Part shown: in pieces, positions 61,169 through 64,000 of the stretch
How the letters are laid out: the number at the start of each line of letters is the position of its first letter
Position numbering within the stretch: the stretch's first letter is position 1
Assembly: GCF_014205075.1 (NCBI RefSeq)
Contig: NZ_JACHMU010000001.1
Coordinates: forward strand, 806,001 to 870,000
Origin: Microbacterium ginsengiterrae
Lineage (GTDB): Bacteria; Actinomycetota; Actinomycetes; Actinomycetales; Microbacteriaceae
Reading direction: 5' to 3'
Length of the DNA stretch: 64,000 bases
The notes under the pieces: generated by a model
Database searches by the model: none
Told to the model about the DNA's origin: nothing
Seen by the model: only the letters and a program-made list of their open reading frames with translations
Made by a program: the position numbers and the translations under genes

Positions 61169-63010
61169 TCAGAAGACGTCGTCCGACAGGTCGAGCAGCT
61201 CAGTGGTCGCCCCGGCGTCGAGCAGCTCCCGCTGCGCCTTCAGGAGGGGAAGCCGTTCCGCTGCGAACTGCCGCGCGGCCGCGATCTTCCCGGCGTAGAA
61301 CGCACGGTCCGCACCGTCGAGGCCGTCGGCGCTCAGCCGCCCACGCGCCACCGACGACTGCCTGGCCAGCAACCATCCGATCAGCAGATCACCGTGCATG
61401 TCCAGCACCCTTGTCGTGTGCAGAGCCACGCGATGGATGCGCGCCGGCTCCTCCGCGCTGCCATCGGCCCATTCGCCCAGTCGAGCCACCGCTGAGCGCA
61501 CGGCGTCGAGCGCGCCCGACAGAGCGGCGGCCATCTCCTGGTCTTCGGATGCCAGAGCTGCGGCGTCGTCTCCGATCTCGGTCATGAGTGCGCTCCATGC
61601 GCGACCCTCGTCGCGTCGGATCTTTCGGAAGAAGAAGTCGATCCCCTGGATCGTCGTCGTTCCTTCGTAGATGGTGTCGATCTTCGCGTCACGGATGTAC
61701 TGCTCGATGGGATAGTCCTTGAGATACCCGGAGCCGCCGAAGATCTGGAGACTCTCCGCGAGGAGCGCGTACCCCTTCTCCGAGCAGAACCCCTTGACGA
61801 TGGGCAGCAGCAGATCATTGCGCGCCACGGCCGCCGCAGGGTCATCACCGCCCTGCCGCGCGATCTCGATGTCATCCAACACCGTTCCCGCGAACACCAT
61901 CAGCGCCCGCATCCCCTCGACGTAGTACTTCTGCACCATCAGCGACCGGCGCACATCGGCATGCTTGATGATGGGGATGTCCGGGGCGTCGCGCGTGCCC
62001 TTGCGAGCGAGATCGGCGCCCTGCAGGCGCGTCTTCGCGTATTCCAGCGCATTCAGATAAGCGGTGGATGCTGTCGCCATCGCTTTCGTGCCGACGAGCA
62101 TGCGCGCATACTCCACAACCTCGAACATCTGCGCGATGCCGTTGTGCACATCACCGACCAGCCAACCGACGGCAGGCTGGTCGGCACCGAACGTCAGTTC
62201 GCACGTCACCGACGCCTTCAGCCCCATCTTGTTCTCGATCTTGGTCACCACCGCACCGTTGCGCGGGCCGAGTTCGCCGGTCTCGAGGTCCACGTGATAC
62301 TTCGGCACCACGAAGAGGCTCAGCCCCTTCGTTCCGGGCCCTCCAGCGCCGGGCACGCCCACCGGACGCGCCAGCACGAAATGCACGATGTTCTCGGCAG
62401 CATCGTGCTCGGCGCTCGTGATGAAGCGCTTCACCCCTTCGATATGCCATGTCCCGTCCGGCTGCGGTAGCGCCTTGGTCCGCGCGGACCCGACAGCCGA
62501 TCCCGCGTCGGGCTCGGTGAGCACCATGGTCGCGCCCCAGGCCCGCTCCGCCATCAGCTCGGCCATGCGACGCTGATCCTTGTTGCCCTGCCCATAGAGG
62601 ATCTGGGCCTGGGGCCATCCCGCGGCATACAGGAAGATCGCCGGATTGGAACCGAGCGGGAACTCCGCCATCGCCCAGCGAAGGCTGGGCGGCACGGCGA
62701 GCCCGCCCAGCTCCGGCGCGACGTCCATGCGCCACCATTCAGCGTCGACGTAGCTCTCATAGGACTGCTTGAACGCCGCAGGCAGCGCAACCGATGACGT
62801 CGCAGGATCGAGCTCGATCACGCCGAGCTCGGTATCGCTGAACGAGGCCGCAAGTTTCGTTTCGGCCAGCTCTGCCGCAGCGAGGAGCATCTCCTCGGCC
62901 GTCTCCTGATCGAGATCGCTCCAGGCACCGACTCCCAGGACTGCTCCGCGTCCGAAGACTTCGAACAGGTTGAATCGGATGTCTCGGACGTTGCTCCGGT
63001 AATGACTCAT
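61169..63010 (-). CDS. FadE5-like acyl-CoA dehydrogenase (long form)
   Basis: This 613-residue flavoenzyme begins MSHYRSNVRDIRFNLFEVFG, almost the same as mycobacterial FadE5, and has the extra N- and C-terminal domains of that group (DmdC-like). Core motifs are MVLTEPDAGSAVGSAR, FITSAEHDAAENIVHFVLARP, GGSGYLKDYPIEQYIRDAKI and catalytic-region IYEGTTTIQGIDFFFRK. It would oxidise an acyl-CoA of wide chain range, passing electrons to ETF. It overlaps the hydrolase gene by 4 bases. The palindromic terminator lies just past its end. Confidence 0.92.
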   Translation of the reverse strand: MSHYRSNVRDIRFNLFEVFGRGAVLGVGAWSDLDQETAEEMLLAAAELAETKLAASFSDTELGVIELDPATSSVALPAAFKQSYESYVDAEWWRMDVAPELGGLAVPPSLRWAMAEFPLGSNPAIFLYAAGWPQAQILYGQGNKDQRRMAELMAERAWGATMVLTEPDAGSAVGSARTKALPQPDGTWHIEGVKRFITSAEHDAAENIVHFVLARPVGVPGAGGPGTKGLSLFVVPKYHVDLETGELGPRNGAVVTKIENKMGLKASVTCELTFGADQPAVGWLVGDVHNGIAQMFEVVEYARMLVGTKAMATASTAYLNALEYAKTRLQGADLARKGTRDAPDIPIIKHADVRRSLMVQKYYVEGMRALMVFAGTVLDDIEIARQGGDDPAAAVARNDLLLPIVKGFCSEKGYALLAESLQIFGGSGYLKDYPIEQYIRDAKIDTIYEGTTTIQGIDFFFRKIRRDEGRAWSALMTEIGDDAAALASEDQEMAAALSGALDAVRSAVARLGEWADGSAEEPARIHRVALHTTRVLDMHGDLLIGWLLARQSSVARGRLSADGLDGADRAFYAGKIAAARQFAAERLPLLKAQRELLDAGATTELLDLSDDVF

Positions 63011-63981
63011 GGTTCTCCAATGGTGATGTTCGGGGCCGGCCGAGGAGCTACTCCCGGGTTGCGCTCCGGCAATTGACGACGGATGATCTCGATGAGTGAA
63101 AGCGGATGATCCAGCAGAACGTGGTGGCCGCAGTCATCCACAGTCAGAACCTCGAGGCCTCCCAGTTGACTCGCCAGTGCCGCCGCTTCGTCATCGTCGA
63201 GCAACCCCCGGTCGCCGCGGACGATCACGACAGGGCAGCCGCGCAACGGCACGGCATCCTCGAAGACGACGCCGTCGTGCGTGAAGACGCGGGGGTCGAA
63301 CTTCCAGCTCCAGCCCCCGCCGACCGCGACGATCGACTGCTGTGCGACGTGATCGATCACGAACGGCGAGCGCGGCGCGGAGCGGGGCATCAACCGGAAC
63401 CTCGCGAGCGTCGATTCCCGATCGGGATGCACTCGACGCTGGATGTCGCGCGGCGTGCGCCATCCATCACCGATCGCCCGTCTCGGGAACTCCGAGTCCA
63501 CGATGAGCGCTCTGGACAGCTCGTCCGCATGGTCCCGCACTGCGGCATAGGTGACGAGGCCTCCCATGGAGTGGCCGACGACAAGGGCACGCCCGCGGAC
63601 ATGTTCGCTGCGCAACACTGCAAGCAGTTCCAGTTTCCAGGTGTCGATGCGGTACTCGTCGCGCCAGCCGCTGTCACCATGCCCGGAGAGATCCAGCGCG
63701 ATGACCCGGCAGTCGACCAGGAGCGGGCCGATGTGATCCCACCAGGCAGCGTGGGCAGCGCCGCCGTGCACGAGAACGACGGGAGAGCCGTCGCGTGGAC
63801 CCCACATCCGCAGCGCGGTCTCGACTCCAGCGATTCGTACGACCGCTCGCTCTGGCGGGGTCGCGAGCGCGTCGAGGTACCAGCGCGGCGCTGTCGTCAG
63901 GGGCTCGGCCTTCCCGGCTTCTGTCGTCACGGTCGCTGTCCGGTCATCGTCCGTCTCGTGATCATCGATATCCCGCGCCAT
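63007..63981 (-). CDS. Alpha/beta hydrolase
   Basis: This 324-residue hydrolase has the canonical fold. The nucleophile elbow is VVGHSMGGLVTYA, the oxyanion region VVLVHGGAAHAAWWDHIGPLL, and the late His in VDDCGHHVLLDHP; the acid is probably Asp in IVRGDRGLLDD. The first ~40 residues are charged and disordered-looking. It could cleave an ester, lactone or ring beta-diketone intermediate. Its stop overlaps the dehydrogenase start (ATGA), and the gene is complete, starting 19 bases from the window end. Confidence 0.85.
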   Translation of the reverse strand: MARDIDDHETDDDRTATVTTEAGKAEPLTTAPRWYLDALATPPERAVVRIAGVETALRMWGPRDGSPVVLVHGGAAHAAWWDHIGPLLVDCRVIALDLSGHGDSGWRDEYRIDTWKLELLAVLRSEHVRGRALVVGHSMGGLVTYAAVRDHADELSRALIVDSEFPRRAIGDGWRTPRDIQRRVHPDRESTLARFRLMPRSAPRSPFVIDHVAQQSIVAVGGGWSWKFDPRVFTHDGVVFEDAVPLRGCPVVIVRGDRGLLDDDEAAALASQLGGLEVLTVDDCGHHVLLDHPLSLIEIIRRQLPERNPGVAPRPAPNITIGEP

Positions 63982-64000
63982 CAGTGGAGCATCGCCAATG

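Noticed and set aside
49869..63981. Nitroaromatic (picrate-type, npd) F420 pathway
   Set aside because: Such clusters carry dedicated hydride transferases and a nitro-ring hydrolase; these were not recognised here, so the assignment would be a guess.

Overview
The window is high-GC DNA with short intergenic gaps, many overlapping start and stop codons, and several -10-like hexamers placed 6-8 bases before start codons (leaderless-type promoters). Gene content and style fit an actinobacterium of the Microbacteriaceae, most like Microbacterium. That placement is inferred from sequence style and protein families, not from a search. No rRNA, tRNA, insertion sequence, phage gene or CRISPR array was seen.

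Layout. (1) 1-6.6 kb: the end of a BCCT-type osmolyte transporter, a repeat-rich gap, then an arginine/ornithine/proline catabolic set: ornithine aminotransferase, a guanidino-group hydrolase that looks like an arginine dihydrolase, and bifunctional PutA. (2) 6.7-13.2 kb: thioesterase, GNAT acetyltransferase, an etfB-etfA-diheme cytochrome b operon, and MarR, SRPBCC and YdeI-like genes. (3) 13.3-18 kb: a valine/isobutyryl-CoA operon (mmsA, acyl-CoA dehydrogenase, mmsB, enoyl-CoA hydratase). (4) 18.2-25.2 kb: an L-arabinose operon (araD-araB-araA plus an aldose-1-epimerase relative), a LacI-type regulator and a sugar-nucleotide-type epimerase. (5) 25.2-36 kb: a MerR regulator, GH51 arabinofuranosidase, GH3 glycosidase, a divergent sugar ABC importer, a second LacI regulator and an AldO-like alditol oxidase. 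Together these serve arabinan/xylan side-chain use. (6) 36-37.3 kb: a thiolase.

(7) 37.4-44.6 kb: a coenzyme F420 island. It has a three-gene ABC importer of the predicted F420-0 transporter type, stand-alone CofE (F420-0 gamma-glutamyl ligase), F420-dependent glucose-6-phosphate dehydrogenase (Fgd), an Fgd-like paralogue whose two catalytic residues are replaced, a PPOX-type flavin/F420 reductase and another luciferase-like oxidoreductase. No F420 ring or lactate-transfer biosynthesis gene is present, so the island reads as uptake, glutamylation, reduction and use of F420.

(8) 44.7-64 kb: a catabolic region. A branched-chain-amino-acid-type ABC importer is followed by two paralogous acyl-CoA ligases, an EthD protein, an F420-type luciferase-like oxidoreductase, a MaoC hydratase, an enoyl-CoA hydratase, two thiolase-type enzymes, a DUF3237 protein, an SDR, a glutaryl-CoA-dehydrogenase-like enzyme, a FadE5-like acyl-CoA dehydrogenase and an alpha/beta hydrolase. 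Intergenic regions here carry a shared CAAGC-N4-GCTTG inverted repeat, one of them nested in a second palindrome in a symmetric divergent promoter. I read this as a co-regulated CoA-thioester pathway for an unidentified carboxylate or ring compound.

The main points for follow-up are the F420 salvage island beside this pathway, the nested operator, palindromic repeats inserted in frame in the cytochrome b gene, and the arginine dihydrolase-like enzyme.
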